From NCBI GenBank assembly GCA_000697055.1, contig JNDT01001359.1, positions 1 to 64,000 on the forward strand: DNA of 64,000 bases. The letters run 5' to 3'. Source of the DNA: Saksenaea vasiformis B4078. Lineage: Eukaryota > Mucoromycota > Mucoromycetes > Mucorales > Saksenaeaceae. Position numbers and translations under genes: made by a program. Below the pieces are notes generated by a model. The model made no database searches, had not been told where the DNA came from, and saw nothing but the letters and a program-made list of their open reading frames with translations. Of this stretch, positions 22,609-34,165 are shown in pieces (position 1 is the stretch's first letter; each line of letters begins with the position of its first letter).

Positions 22609-23894
22609 TTACTGAATCATAAATTCGATCCGTAAGTCGATCATCTGCTCTGCTTTCACCTTGGACCGAAACTCTTTAACGGGATTTAGAAACGGCGAAT
22701 ATACGGTAAGTACAGACATTTATAGCCCCTACTCTCAATTAGGTTGCGAACAGATTCTGGAGGGTGTATTGGTGCGTTATCCATCACGATATAATGGCCT
22801 TTCATCCCATGTTTATCCAATACATCCATTATATTCGAGATATAAGAGAGATAATGTTCTGCTCGCGTACCAATTCCACCATCGACTCGTTTACCTTTTC
22901 GTTTAACTTCCTCCTTCCGGGTGTAGGGACCTCTGGCCTTTTGACCGATACATCTATCACTCCAGCCTCGGATATGGCACCTAATCTAGTTATGGTAATA
23001 CCCTTTGGCGGTACAGTACCTTTGTTGGTTTACCTTTCAGGGATCGGCCGAAGTTTCTCCGAGTATGCAGATGAAATCCAGCTTCGTCAACGAAAACGCA
23101 GTTTGGGGTGAAATCTAAATCTTACATCTCGCCCGCTCTTCAATTTTCTCCTTCCGCAAAGCTATAACTCGGTTAGAGTTCCTTGCTTCAAGGAAGGTTC
23201 TCCAATTTTTTCAATGTCAGACAGCATTTATCGACCAAATGTCTATGTAATGCCCATGTTGATATTGTTAAACCTCTGAATGCATCACAGAGATTCTCCT
23301 TTATGTCAGTCAGAACAGAAGAAGGGTTGCGTCCAATATACTCCAATATAAATTCAGAGTGAGCATCGGTTAGCTTACTGTAGCGTCGAACAGAAGGCTT
23401 CCTTCGAATACCTGGCAAACGTCTTTCTTCGTCATTGTTATATGGTCTAACATAATGTTGTGCAGTTTGAACGTTTATACCTGTGATCATAGCTGCCTCC
23501 TTTGCTGTCAGCCCTTGCTCAATTAACTAGATCAAATAACTTGCCTATTTACTGTAGAGTGTACCGTCCATACGTCTCTCTTGCTTTAGATTTAGTTATT
23601 TCTTTACCTTTTTACGCAAAGATCCAAGAATTATGCTAAGGCGTTCCCTATACCATCTTCATTTGCTGGATCTACCTTCATTAATGTACGCACAGATGCG
23701 GAAGTATTGTTTGGATATTCAGATGTCTTTTGCCACTTTCCACTAAATGCAGCATGTGAAAGAGTCATTTCTTCCTGGTATTCCAGCCGTTTCTCTCCGT
23801 TCCTCTCGACGTCGGGTAAAGTACCACCAGCATTTACATTCAATGAAACGTTCCCGCCTCCCATATAATAACCAAGATCATTCATCATTTTCAA
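22609..23894 (-). pseudogene. Tc1/mariner-IS630 family transposase, broken
   Basis: A DDE transposase remnant. The N-terminal part starts MKMMNDLGYYMGGGN at 23894. After stops and shifts comes the helix-turn-helix region LTAKEAAMITGINVQTAQ, then LTDAHSEFILEYIGRNPSS and ALHRHLVDKCCLTLKKLE, typical of this family. The catalytic part shows FVDEAGFHLHTRRNFGRS (first Asp), HYIVMDNAPIHPPES (second Asp) and, in a shifted frame, SPFLNPVKEF with the acidic third residue, then KAEQMIDLRIEFMIQ and a stop at 22609. Several stops and one-base shifts separate the blocks, so it is inactive. I found no flanking inverted repeats or TA duplication that I trust. Confidence 0.75.
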
Positions 23895-24647
23895 TGTGAA
23901 AGAGAAGTATTTGTAATAGCACGGCCTATGGCTAACATCGCTATTAACTTACGAAGATCGGATTCGTAGGTGTATAGGGGATGGGGGCGAGGAAGCGAGC
24001 TTTTAGGACGTTCGTCCGGAATGGTAAGTACCGTTTTTGTTTGGTAAAAACTTAGGGATCCTAGGTTTAGGATCCCGTCCTTTTATAAGAATACGTCTGT
24101 ATGCGGAGAGCAAATATATACAAATGGTATGGAGTACAATATCGTCGCTAACCAGGAGCCAATCCACACACAAGGTCATGGAGACCTATCTGTAGCACTG
24201 CTACACCTTCATTCTTGTTGTGAATTTTAATGATGATACTTCGCAGTTCCAATGCCTATCCCGCCATTAAACCCTGCTTCTTTTGCTGTCTCTCGTCATT
24301 GTTTACTATACTCAAGCACCTTTGCTGTTTGTCGTAGCGTATATATATTTACCGTATGAAGTCATCTTACAACTTCGATATCTGCAACGTAGAGGACATC
24401 AGCTAACGATGGTTAATAGTTATTACCGTATGTATGTATATAGGTAATGGGACATTTGTGAACCTTCCTCCGTCATCTTTGCATGATCGAACGAATGATG
24501 CGTCCTGAAGGGTGCCACAACGGCTGCTGTAAAATTCATTCCCAGACAACGCAAAATTACACGCAAAACACTCTTGAAAGAAAAAAATGTCTTATGCTTT
24601 GGACAGCCAAATTTCCACGCTTTGACTAAATACGTAAGTTGTTGTTC
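23895..24647. other. Intergenic with a short perfect hairpin
   Basis: No ORF of interest. GGGATCCTA at 24055-24063 and TAGGATCCC at 24068-24076 form a perfect 9-bp inverted repeat with a 4-base loop; GGACGTTCGTCC at 24007-24018 is another short palindrome. These may be remnants of the mobile-element end. Confidence 0.5.
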
Positions 24648-25871
24648 ATGGGCAGCGACAAACGAAAACCGGATGCCGGTTTTTCTGACGAAGACCGCGA
24701 GCATAAGAGACCCTCTCGGAAGAATTCTCCATCAACTTCTGAGGCAACGTTATGGGAATGCATTACACTCGATCATCTCAACATTAAAGCTTTATACCAG
24801 TACATCCGTTCAGGAGGGAATCTGAATATTACCAATCCCGAAGGTTATGGTGTACTTTATCTTGCAGCACGTAACCGGAGCGTTGAAGCATTACGAATAC
24901 TGTTGTTGCAACCTGGTCTCGATATCAATGAACGTCACGGACCGCATGGCGAACTAGCATTACATGCCGCAGCTAATGCTGGCCAATTTGATGCAGTTGA
25001 ACTGTTGATAGAACACGGTTCAAAGGTTGATGTGAGAGATGCCCTTGGTCATACACCACTAAGTAACAGCTTGTTTGGAAAATCGTATCAATCCGCAGAC
25101 CTTTTGATCAAATCAGGCGCATCATTGGATGGCGTGGATAGCCTTGGCAACACGCTTCTTCATCTAGCTGTAGCCAACAACGTTATAGAAGCCATCGAAG
25201 ACTTTGTGAAAAAAGGTGCCGATGTGAACAAAAAGAATGACCGTGGCCTATCGCCCCTTGCTTTAGCCATTAGTTTTGGTCATACCGAAGCAATGAACAG
25301 TTTACTGGAGCGGGGCGCAGATATCAATGGAGAGACACGATTTGCGACCTTATTGCATCACGCAGTAACCTGGAATCGACTCGAAGCTGTTCAGGCTCTT
25401 TTGCAGCGTGGTTGCAAAACAGATGTACTCAATGCCATGGAAGAGACACCGTTATATGTTGCTGTCCAGCAACGTAAGATTGACCTTCTCAAACTTTTGT
25501 TACAATATGGTGCGTCGCCAACCTTTGGAACAAAAGAAAACATCAACCTTCCGCTTTTGTATGCCGCTAATCATGGATACACTGAGATGTGTACACTATT
25601 ACTCACAGAAGATACCAACTCCTTTTCCATCCGCACAGCCGCGAAAATGAGCGAGCAGGCGGGCCATCATTCAACAGCAAGCTTCCTGACAAACAAACTC
25701 ACAGAGTCTACAGCTACTGCTACTACTACTACTGCTGCTGCTTCTATTACGACTCATACCGAAACAGAAAACACCGCTTCACCTTCTCGGTTACTGGAGC
25801 CAGATTTTAGTTCACTTATCAACACGTTCAGCGATGATGAAGATAATTCACCGGCACCTAAAATACAATAG
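24648..25871 (+). CDS. Ankyrin-repeat protein
   Basis: Single-exon protein of 407 residues starting MGSDKRKPDAGFSDEDREHKR, a charged segment resembling a nuclear-localisation stretch. About nine ankyrin repeats follow from residue ~45 to ~330, with clear consensus cores such as GELALHAAANAGQFDAVELL, GHTPLSNSLFGKS, GNTLLHLAVANNVIEAIEDF, GLSPLALAISFGHTEAMNSL and ETPLYVAVQQRKIDLLKLLL. The C terminus is low complexity (a run of Thr and Ala encoded by ACT/GCT repeats) and acidic. Ankyrin repeats are protein-binding scaffolds; no catalytic or targeting domain is visible, so the partner and process are unknown. The gene ends 77 bp from the convergent eL43 gene. Confidence 0.9.
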   Translation: MGSDKRKPDAGFSDEDREHKRPSRKNSPSTSEATLWECITLDHLNIKALYQYIRSGGNLNITNPEGYGVLYLAARNRSVEALRILLLQPGLDINERHGPHGELALHAAANAGQFDAVELLIEHGSKVDVRDALGHTPLSNSLFGKSYQSADLLIKSGASLDGVDSLGNTLLHLAVANNVIEAIEDFVKKGADVNKKNDRGLSPLALAISFGHTEAMNSLLERGADINGETRFATLLHHAVTWNRLEAVQALLQRGCKTDVLNAMEETPLYVAVQQRKIDLLKLLLQYGASPTFGTKENINLPLLYAANHGYTEMCTLLLTEDTNSFSIRTAAKMSEQAGHHSTASFLTNKLTESTATATTTTAAASITTHTETENTASPSRLLEPDFSSLINTFSDDEDNSPAPKIQ

Positions 25872-25948
25872 AACCCCAATAAACAGAAAACAAAGAAAAC
25901 TTTTTTTTGACATTATTTTATTGCTCGTCCAAGAAAAAAACAAGGTGC

Positions 25949-26456
25949 TTAGATCTCGGCCATCTCACGGAGACGACGGACAGTCGAGCGGACAGTGGCA
26001 GCAGCGGTAGTCCTAAAGAACGCGAGAACCATGAGACATGCTTTCCTTTTTCTTTTTTCCTAATGTCGAACTTACGAGACGGTGTAAGCACCACCGGCCA
26101 TGATCTTCTTGCAGCCCTTGCACTTCCAGATACCGACGGCGGTACGCTTAACAGCGTCCTACAGATTCAAAGTTAAATTCGATCATGCTAACATGAATGT
26201 ATTCTTACCTTGCCGCAGAAAGTACAGGTGTACTTGGCGTGCTGGGTGATTTCCATCTTCTTCACCTGCTTTCTGAGGGAAGCACCATATCTGGTACCGT
26301 ATTTACCGGTGATTCCGACTTTCTTAGTGCGCTTGGCCTAGTATCATTGAAGAAAGGAAAAAAGTTCGAGCAATAGGTAATCCAAAGCAGAAAGGATAGA
26401 TGGAGAGTGTAAGTTCATCGATGGATCTGTAACGCGAAGTAATCAATCCTCACCAT
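25949..26456 (-). CDS. RPL43: 60S ribosomal protein eL43 (L37Ae)
   Basis: Zinc-ribbon protein of the large cytosolic ribosomal subunit. Exons: ATG alone at 26454-26456, then 26209-26337, 26076-26158 and 25949-26012; 92 codons plus stop. The sequence reads [19 protein letters not shown], with the zinc ribbon CTFCGK...CKGC and the C terminus [13 protein letters not shown], all diagnostic. The first intron (26338-26453) begins directly after the start codon, an arrangement also seen in ribosomal protein genes of yeasts. The divergent kelch-BTB gene starts 260 bp away, so the two share a promoter region. Confidence 0.96.
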
Positions 26457-26715
26457 TTGAAAATTATGGGGAAAAGAGGAGGATCCGTCGATGGCAGGGA
26501 ACCACTCCAGGAGTGTAGCTCACCGTCCCCCGGACTGAGGACGGTCCGGGCTGGTTATGTTGTGAGTATCTGAGGTTGAAAAAGTAGAACTCCTTTGGGA
26601 GGAGTTCAAGCCGCAGCGACCGCATTGAGTAGGACGTGGAAAACGAAAGAAGTTTACCTTTTTGTTTAAAAGAAACACAGAGAGACTTAACCCTTCAAAG
26701 TAGAAAACTTTGTAT
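26457..26715. promoter_or_regulatory. Shared promoter region between RPL43 and the kelch-BTB gene
   Basis: 259 bp separate two divergent start codons. No TATA box is obvious; the sequence includes GGGAACCACTCCAGGAGTG and a palindrome-like GTCCCCCGGACTGAGGAC. Assignment as a bidirectional promoter is inferred from gene orientation alone. Confidence 0.45.
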
Positions 26716-28413
26716 ATGAGTTCCCCACCCCATACACCCAAGTCATCAGTGAGTCTTAATTGTGAGGTGCCACCGAATCCACTTGGGAACGGCTTTGCGC
26801 ATGCAAGCCGAGCGGCAGGTGAACAGTTGGCATGCCTTGTGGGCGCCTCGTTCACATCCGTAGGTGAGGATGTCTACGTGTTTGGAGGATTTGATCAGTA
26901 CAGTGACGAAGTGTTCAATACTCTTTACAAGTTGACATGTGACGATGACAATCAGTACCGTTGGACAAAGATCCCAACCAAAGCTCGTGTTCCAGCAAAA
27001 CGACACGGTCATTCAGCAACGTTATGGCAAAAAAACAAACTTATTGTTTTTGGAGGAAATGGTGAGGAGGAGGATCGCTATTATGGCGATATTGCTATTC
27101 TGTACTTGGATACCATGACGTGGTGGCATCCAGAAATTAGCGGAGGGCCGGAAGGGCGTATTAAACACTCTGCAACGATCTATGACGATAAGCTCTATAT
27201 TGCTGGCGGCTTGGAGCATGACAAGTATGCAGAAACCTTACTCGTGCTGGACCTCCTCACGTGGACATGGCAGGCCCCTGTACCCTTTGTGCGGCGATTT
27301 CAGCATATCACCTTTATGTATAACAAACGACTCTATTTATTTGGGGGATTTCATGAAGATATGAGCAGATCTAGTCATCTATCGTTTATCGATGTCGAAC
27401 GGCACACAGTAACCCATCTGGAGATCGACTCGCCATCCGCACCGCCTATGACTGGCCAATTGTTCTCTCAGATATGTGGAGATCAGCTGGTGGTAGTTGT
27501 CACGCAACCTTTTTCACAGACGAGTACTCCTACTGGGCTTTGGCATTTGGATCTAGCTTCCATGCAGTGGCAGCATCACGATATCTTGATGCCGAACGAG
27601 AATTGTCAGTGGCACTACTTCTCGATGGGCGAACATGATACATCCTTTTATTTATTTGGTGCAGTAGAGCAAGAACCAGACGAATACTATGCCATGGTAC
27701 TACATGTTGATCTTAAAGAGTATGGTATTGTGCCCGTGCCACCTCCCCAGTTGGGCACGGATTTGGTCGTATTACTACATCAATCGCAGACAGGTCAGCA
27801 CAGCGCTGACTTTGCTATCCGATCGAGCATTGATCCAGACGCGGGTGAACTACGAGTACATCGCCTTGTATTGCTTGCACGCTGGCCGCATTTTGCAAAT
27901 GTGATGAATTCTGGGATGGCCGAGTCTACGACAAACGTACTGACATTACCAGAATCATTTGATGCTCTGAAAGCTTTTGTATGGTTTCTTTACACGGATA
28001 CATTGGACGATACGCTCTCTCCCTTGTTGATCGCAGACCTATTAGTAATGGCAGATCTGTATTTATTACCGAGGTTATTGGCCTTGTGTGTACGCAAGCT
28101 CCATAGCTACATGGATGTCGAGAGCGTAAGTAAAATCTATCGCAGTGCCTATCAAGCAGGCCAAAATGGGCTCCGACAAACTGCACTTCATTTCATGTTT
28201 CAGCGCTTTGGCGCGGTCTCACGGACAGCAAGCTTTCGTGAGCTACCACAAGAAATCCTCTTCCAGTTACTGGACGAGATTCCTATTCACGCCGCCCTCA
28301 TGATCTTACCCGACAGCGACGAGAGAGAATGTATCAAAGCCGATGGCGATGATAATGATGGTGATGGCACGTTAGTCAACAACGACGATGACCAAAACGC
28401 GATGGAAATATAG
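26716..28413 (+). CDS. Kelch-repeat protein with C-terminal BTB/POZ domain
   Basis: Single-exon protein of 565 residues. Kelch repeats cover roughly residues 35-350, seen as repeated motifs: VYVFGGFDQYSDEVFNTLYKL, RHGHSATLWQKNKLIVFGGN, RIKHSATIYDDKLYIAGGL, QHITFMYNKRLYLFGGFHED and FYLFGAVEQEPDEYY. A BTB fold follows near residues 375-460 (ELRVHRLVLLARWPHFANVM, TNVLTLPESFDALKAFVWFL, LLIADLLVMADLYLLPRLL) and a helical tail resembling BACK (VSKIYRSAYQAGQNGLRQTA). The C terminus is acidic. BTB-kelch proteins commonly act as Cullin-3 adaptors, but those usually place BTB first; here kelch precedes BTB, as in some fungal and plant proteins. Function otherwise unknown. Confidence 0.9.
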   Translation: MSSPPHTPKSSVSLNCEVPPNPLGNGFAHASRAAGEQLACLVGASFTSVGEDVYVFGGFDQYSDEVFNTLYKLTCDDDNQYRWTKIPTKARVPAKRHGHSATLWQKNKLIVFGGNGEEEDRYYGDIAILYLDTMTWWHPEISGGPEGRIKHSATIYDDKLYIAGGLEHDKYAETLLVLDLLTWTWQAPVPFVRRFQHITFMYNKRLYLFGGFHEDMSRSSHLSFIDVERHTVTHLEIDSPSAPPMTGQLFSQICGDQLVVVVTQPFSQTSTPTGLWHLDLASMQWQHHDILMPNENCQWHYFSMGEHDTSFYLFGAVEQEPDEYYAMVLHVDLKEYGIVPVPPPQLGTDLVVLLHQSQTGQHSADFAIRSSIDPDAGELRVHRLVLLARWPHFANVMNSGMAESTTNVLTLPESFDALKAFVWFLYTDTLDDTLSPLLIADLLVMADLYLLPRLLALCVRKLHSYMDVESVSKIYRSAYQAGQNGLRQTALHFMFQRFGAVSRTASFRELPQEILFQLLDEIPIHAALMILPDSDERECIKADGDDNDGDGTLVNNDDDQNAMEI

Positions 28414-31000
28414 AGCTTGTTCGTGTTTAAAAAAAAAAGCAAATCAACCTTTGTATACAAGTACCATCACATCTGTGGTGAAATAGAAGTTATATACAGC
28501 TGGAACTTGTCAGTAGGGTACCGTAGAATTAGCATTTGTCGTCTATCAGGACCAGATACGATGCTAGTTTTACTGCACGCGAAATTGTCTAACACACTCC
28601 GTTTGTTTTCAGCAGTGTAATTAAAAAAGAGAAATATTAAAAAAATCACAATTCCTTCCCAGTATTTAGACATTCTCCTATGCACGCTGAAGCCTTTTTA
28701 TGGCCCATAATGATACAGAATATGTCTATACCCAAGAAAATTACGTTTTAGGCAGGCATATTCCGGTTACATGTAACTGACGATCGTAACACCAGGGGCA
28801 AAGGAGGATCAAATTTTTTTCTCAGTGACAGCGCAGTGAATGTGACTATCAAAGTGAACATGATTTCGCAGCGGAGTCTACCGCATCAAAATTGGTGTCG
28901 TACAGATACGAGAATGAACGTCGCATGTTCCGAAAATAAGTGTCTCCCCAATGACAAATCAAACGCCTCAAAAACACTGTTATTAGTTATAATTGTGGAA
29001 CGGAGAGAGGCTGATAGCGTCCTCGAGAAATGCCGGGAGACCGGTCGATCACTTTACTCAAAAAGGTGCATAAGAATGGTATTCTGGATTGCATTGATGG
29101 GAAACCGTCGGCCGTCTTGGAACTGGTGATGGGATAACTCAGGCATTGATGTCATAGATCAATGAAGTTTGTAATTGTCCGAGACTTTGTGACTTTGAAG
29201 GCTTTGTTCGATTTATCTTGTCACGGTGCTTGTAAGTGCTGATGGGAAAAAAAAAATGATGTCAGAAAAAGAAAAAGAAAAAAGAAAAGTAAGATGCACC
29301 CTTCTCTCTTATCATACTCTCCTGTTTCTGTCGTTTTGTACGGTGAATGGGTCGCAAAACGAGCGAATCGGTCTGATGATGATCGACCGACAATAAAGCC
29401 TTTGTTGACTGATAGCTGAGCAAGTCCAAGCTAAACAAGCGTCAACAGCAAATACAGACACAGAGATACTAGAGGGGTACTTTTTCTACACGCCAGTCCG
29501 CGATGAGCACCATAGCCAATTGGCTATCGGAAGCATACCCATCAGTACCATTGGTATTCTTCGATCACTTTAATGAATGTATAATATTTATTATTGTTGC
29601 TGTAGCCTCAAACTTGAATACATTAAGTCAGCCTCAGTTCAAAGACGCCACATCAGGCACAACGCATGGAGGCATTCGGTAACGCCAATGGACAACAGAA
29701 GGACGATAATTGCGTACGGGGACGCGCATCTTAGGTCTGGGTACAAAGGACACGCTCCTTTACCAACAAAAGTAATCTCCATATCGATGGATGTCGATAC
29801 CTGTTAACGTGCAAACACGATAGAGTCTCCGAAGGTAGTCGCGCAGAAAGCCCTTCCTTATATTGAGTATTCTTATAACGAGTATCTACTGTATCATCCT
29901 TACCGCTTCTTCTTTTTATTCTATAGCATTTATATTTAAAATCAACATCTTATTTTGCTTTGATCTCACATGGACTTTTCGTGCTTGGAGCTGGCTGGTG
30001 GTGTGATAAGTCAACGCTGGTCTTTATACATTGGATTTCTATCATGCTATTTGTAGAAGATGTCGCGTTATTTGATATAGAAAACATGACAGAGATAGTT
30101 AAACGTTTAAATCGGGATACAATACCCGAGCTAGAGCCCTCAGAACCGAAATTTAAATAAGACAGAACCAAAAATATCCATGCATTCAGATCAAGTGTCG
30201 CAAAGTTGGGAACTCTTGCAGTCTGGGCGTATTCTTCTAAATTATCCACCCTAAGTCTGCTCGGTCTCCTTGGTGTACTTTTCGTAATATATACTGCTCT
30301 ATTGGCAAATACACGTTAAATGATTCAACGTGTACATGACATTCCGCAAAAGTAGAATAAACTAAACCAACACAAATCAATGCGAGAGATATCTAAGTAA
30401 ATCAGGGCGATTTTTGTGATCTCACTAGCTGTTTCCATTTTTGCATTGTTAGGCCTTTCACTCAGTCGTCTTCATGGTGACGCGGACAAATATGAAATCA
30501 AGTGTTTGAATATTCATATTTTAGCAAAAAAGAAGTGTGAAGAGAATGAAAAGAATGATAATCCACGGAATTGTTTCAATTGATCAAGCGCAGTGGAACG
30601 GAAGAGCAGATTTTACTGTTTACGGAAAGTTCATGGTAGTCGGTCCATTGAATTATGCCTTCTGATGTAAGCAGATTGGTCCTTTAGAGTAAATTATGCA
30701 ATTCAACGGAGAGATACCTTACAGATCTAGAGGATCGAGGTGAATGTACGCCGATAAAACATGTCGTAGCTGTTCAGTGCCGGGTGTAACAAGCCCTTGT
30801 TGCGGGGAATGCGAGTCGCCTATTTTATTTTGCGGACCGGACAGCGCAGGGACGCGGGAGGTAAGAAACAAAATGATTGGGCAATTTCAGAGATTTTCGT
30901 TTCTCCGTGCGCCGCGGTCCGCGTTGCGAAACGCCAAAAGATGGGTGGTGTGGTGTAAATTGCTTCTTCCTCTTACTCTTTGTTGCAACATCCGTTCCCC
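28414..31000. other. 2.6-kb intergenic region, no gene recognised
   Basis: Only small frames without motifs (for example 99 codons on the minus strand at 29950-30249). No repeat or RNA gene was recognised. The right part presumably includes the promoter of the downstream ribosomal gene. Confidence 0.5.
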
Positions 31001-31720
31001 ATGGTGAGTCTATACATTTCATCTTTTGTATTTACATCGACGGCCAATGTGTCCATCAATCGATATGGATGAGAATGAATCGATTTTTTTCTGGGGCAGG
31101 GAAAAGTGGGATCGTTGCCTGATCATGTCAGCATGGGCGAATTACACAATTTGTGTCAACAATAGGATAAGGGGGGGGGGGGGGAGTAGAATAGCGAGCA
31201 CGATACCCACAACTGTTTCTTTTTTCTTTCGACTTTTTCCTTGGTTTCTGTGCATGGCGCAATGGTAACTAACGTGTCTTCCGAATGCTAGGCCATCGTT
31301 AAAGCTCACGAACTCCGCAACAAGAACAAGACCGAGCTTCTCAAGCTTCTTGACGAGCAGAAGCAGGAACTTGCTTCTCTCCGCGTCCAAAAGGTCGCTG
31401 GTGGTTCTTCCGCCAAGCTTCAGCAGATGTAAGTGAAATATTTGTTTTTATTTGGGAAGAACGGAGTCGCTAAATTTTATTTATTTAGTGGTGAGGCCCG
31501 CAAGAACGTCGCTCGTGTGTTGACTGTCATCAACCAGACCCAGCGTGAGCAACTCGCTCTCTTCTACCAGAAGAAGAAGTTCACCCCCTTGGATCTTCGC
31601 GTCAAGAAGACTCGTGCCATGCGCAGAGCTTTGACTCCCTATGAGCGTCGCCTGAAGACCGTCAAGCAGCAGAAGAAGTTGGCTTACTTCCCCCGCCGCA
31701 AGTACGCTGTCAAGGCCTAA
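31001..31720 (+). CDS. RPL35: 60S ribosomal protein uL29 (L35)
   Basis: Large-subunit ribosomal protein lying at the polypeptide exit tunnel. Exon 1 is proposed as the single ATG codon at 31001-31003, followed by a canonical GTGAGT donor; exon 2 is 31292-31428 and exon 3 31489-31720, giving 123 codons plus stop. The translation [76 protein letters not shown] and [10 protein letters not shown] is diagnostic. An ATG at 31262 is also followed by GT, but would need a 27-nt intron and is rejected. Intron 1 (31004-31291) is unusually long for this window and holds a run of 14 G at 31171-31184; its 3' end has a CTAAC branch site. Confidence 0.94.
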
Positions 31721-31942
31721 ACGTAACGAACGAACAAAAAAGAAAAATAAAACTTGTACTTGTTCCTTGTTGCTATAAGCAGTAGGGTTTAGTGGTGGTG
31801 GGATTATCCCTAAAAGAGAAGGAGCTGGGTACCTTTGTGTGTCGAAATGATATACATCTTCATTGTTTTGGTTCCGTTGAACGCAAGAGCACGTTTCTGA
31901 TGTGCCATTCACAATCAATTCAGCACCAAGGAAGTGTTAACT

Positions 31943-31976
31943 GTCTCTCTTCTCTTCTCTTCTCTTCTCTTCTCTT
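31943..31976. repeat. (CTCTT)n pentanucleotide tract
   Basis: Tandem TTCTC/CTCTT units directly upstream of the HMG-box gene start. Such pyrimidine tracts are common in fungal 5' leaders. Confidence 0.8.
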
Positions 31977-31988
31977 GTTTCTTCTTTC

Positions 31989-32970
31989 ATGCATTCTTCC
32001 GCTTCAACTTTGACTGAAAGTCATCTTCAAGACCTTGTGGCTTTGGCAGAATTATCTCGTGCTAATCGAAAGCGTCCTCCAAGAGTACGCAAGCGGAAAC
32101 GTGATCCCAACCATATCCCACGACCAGTCAACTGTTTCCTCGCTTACCGATTAGAAAAACATAAAGAAATTAGCATTCATTGCCCTGGAGCCAACCATCG
32201 TGATATATCCAAGCTTGTAGCCAAATGGTGGGGGGAAGCTTCGGAAGAAGAAAAGGACAAATATCGTGAAATCGCCCGAAAGGCCCAACAACGCCATGCA
32301 GTCATGTAAGGAACAATAATAAGAACGTGTCGTTCTGGCCCTGCGCAAACATCGTAATAGGTACCCAGGTTACAAATACAAGCCTAAGCGAACGCAGCGT
32401 TCTACCAAGAAAAAGACATCAAAAACAGAAACAAGCGAAAATACTGACAATCACGGATCGATATCTAACTCTAGTGAGCTGACAGTAACCGGCACGCTCC
32501 TGTGCGAACATCAGTCCGTACCCTTGCTGTCCATACCGATCCTGCCGTTTAATGTGGGTACGGGTGAAGAAGATAGTTCGAACGGTTATCGCACAAAGTT
32601 AACCACATGTCCGGTGGACCAAGATCTTCTTCAATTGATCGCACCTATTGACCCTACCTTTTCTTTGAACTATCCATACTCGGCAGACCACCATCCATCC
32701 TTCTCGCATATGGAATCGGTTCCTATGCAACTAGGTACGACGAACACCTTTGATCCGTGGTATTCGCCTGCTTCTCCTTCACTCATGACTCCTCTCTTGG
32801 AAACACTTGCTATCGACACATCGTCTTTTCTAACTACTGATCATCATGTTGCTACGGGTCCAGCTGCAGGCTCAGCTGCCGCACCATGGGTGGGGAGAGA
32901 ATGGTGTCCGTTCTACGATCAACCATTGATTCACCCACTTCAACAGACATTTCTCGGTTATGATCAGTAA
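31989..32970 (+). CDS. HMG-box (MATA_HMG-type) transcription factor
   Basis: Sequence-specific DNA-binding protein, 308 residues in two exons (31989-32305, 32361-32970). The HMG box spans about residues 38-115: HIPRPVNCFLAYRLEKHKEI, HRDISKLVAKWWGEASEEEK, YREIARKAQQRHAVMYPGYK, then a basic tail YKPKRTQRSTKKK. The NCFLAYR and YPGYKYKPKR motifs place it in the MATA_HMG group that includes fungal mating-type and related regulators. The remaining C-terminal half is Ser/Thr/Pro-rich without motifs. The neighbours are RPL35 and a gene-poor stretch, not the triose-phosphate-transporter and RNA-helicase genes that flank the mucoralean sex locus, so this is probably not SexM or SexP. Confidence 0.88.
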
Positions 32971-34165
32971 CTGCAACTAGCTCCCCTTTCTAGCTGAAAA
33001 ATTCTTTGTATCGCAAATATAATCACCATAACACGCTTCGAACTATTTGTTTTCCGTTCTATGTTTAACAATTAGTTCTCTTTGTTCAAAGATTGTCTCT
33101 ATTGTACGCATATTCTGTGATTTAACTACGGGCTCATTGTTAATACAAAGAAAGATTGGAGGATCGCTGTCTTTTATTTAAAGGCTAAACTTAACCCGAT
33201 CAGTACCGTTAAGACTACGGGGTTGCGTTACTAATCAGCACCATACTCTTGGCATTATCCAGCTGCATGTATTGAATGATCAAGCGATCATCTAACATCT
33301 CACCGTCGTGTCACACCGCTTGCCCCAATAACACGCTATTTCCTCATTTTATTACTTTACAAAATGTTTCCGCTGACACGAGAAAGTTCAATGGTCATAA
33401 TTACGAGCACTATCTTTTTTCACGAACTTAACATTCTCTAGATCATATAAATGCGGTTATAACATCCTTATGTAGGAGCGATTACGTGACCAGGAATATT
33501 CATAAACACATCACGCGTTCAAAAGAAAATAGATTAAAATGGGGAAACTGTAGTGCTCTCACGGATTCTAATTCCTTAGTCACAGAGGAAACAGCGACTA
33601 CGTGTGATGCTTAGAATTTGTTAGGTCGTGTTCTGACGGATCCATAGCAGGCTGCTAAGGGAAAGATTTTGATTGGATTAACAAGACTATCTTCTTCTCA
33701 GATTACAGCGAAAAGCCATTATTCAACGCAGTTTTCCTGTTAGCTGCGCCATGGAGAGGCGTATTCATGTATCATTACATCTAGTATTACCAGAGAGTGT
33801 ATGCCACGTTGCGATTCCTTCAGAAGATTTGCCACTTAACATGGAGTACATCACTGCATTCTATACTTAGGATGAGCTTTTTGCGCCGGTGAATCATCTT
33901 TCCTGGCTAGCTATGATACGATCTCGGGGCTCCTTTCTATCTTGGAAATATAGGATTTTGCATACAGATTTGCGTCATTTAAGTATTACTTTGCATCGAC
34001 ACCACCCCAATCCTACAGTGAGCAGTAGTATATGTTAGCACAGAGTCTCAGGTACCTTTAATTCTGGATTAAAGGTGTATTGCGCCGGTCCATTGTAATA
34101 GGTTCCCCAACGCACCAATCAGAACGCATAAAGTGACCATATTTAAAGGGTCTCATGAAAAACCT
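32971..34165. other. Gene-poor region
   Basis: No recognisable gene or RNA. Possible polyadenylation area for the HMG-box gene at the left edge. Confidence 0.5.

Noticed and set aside
24007..24076. Palindromes as terminal repeats of the mariner-type pseudogene
   Set aside because: No matching partner was found on the other side of the transposase remnant near 22.3-22.6 kb.
31265..31291. RPL35 start at 31262 with a 27-nt intron
   Set aside because: Shorter than any credible intron in the window; the ATG|GTGAGT at 31001 gives a normal splice donor.
31989..32970. HMG-box gene as the mucoralean sex locus (SexM/SexP)
   Set aside because: Neighbouring genes are RPL35 and a gene-poor region rather than the transporter and RNA-helicase genes that flank the known sex locus.
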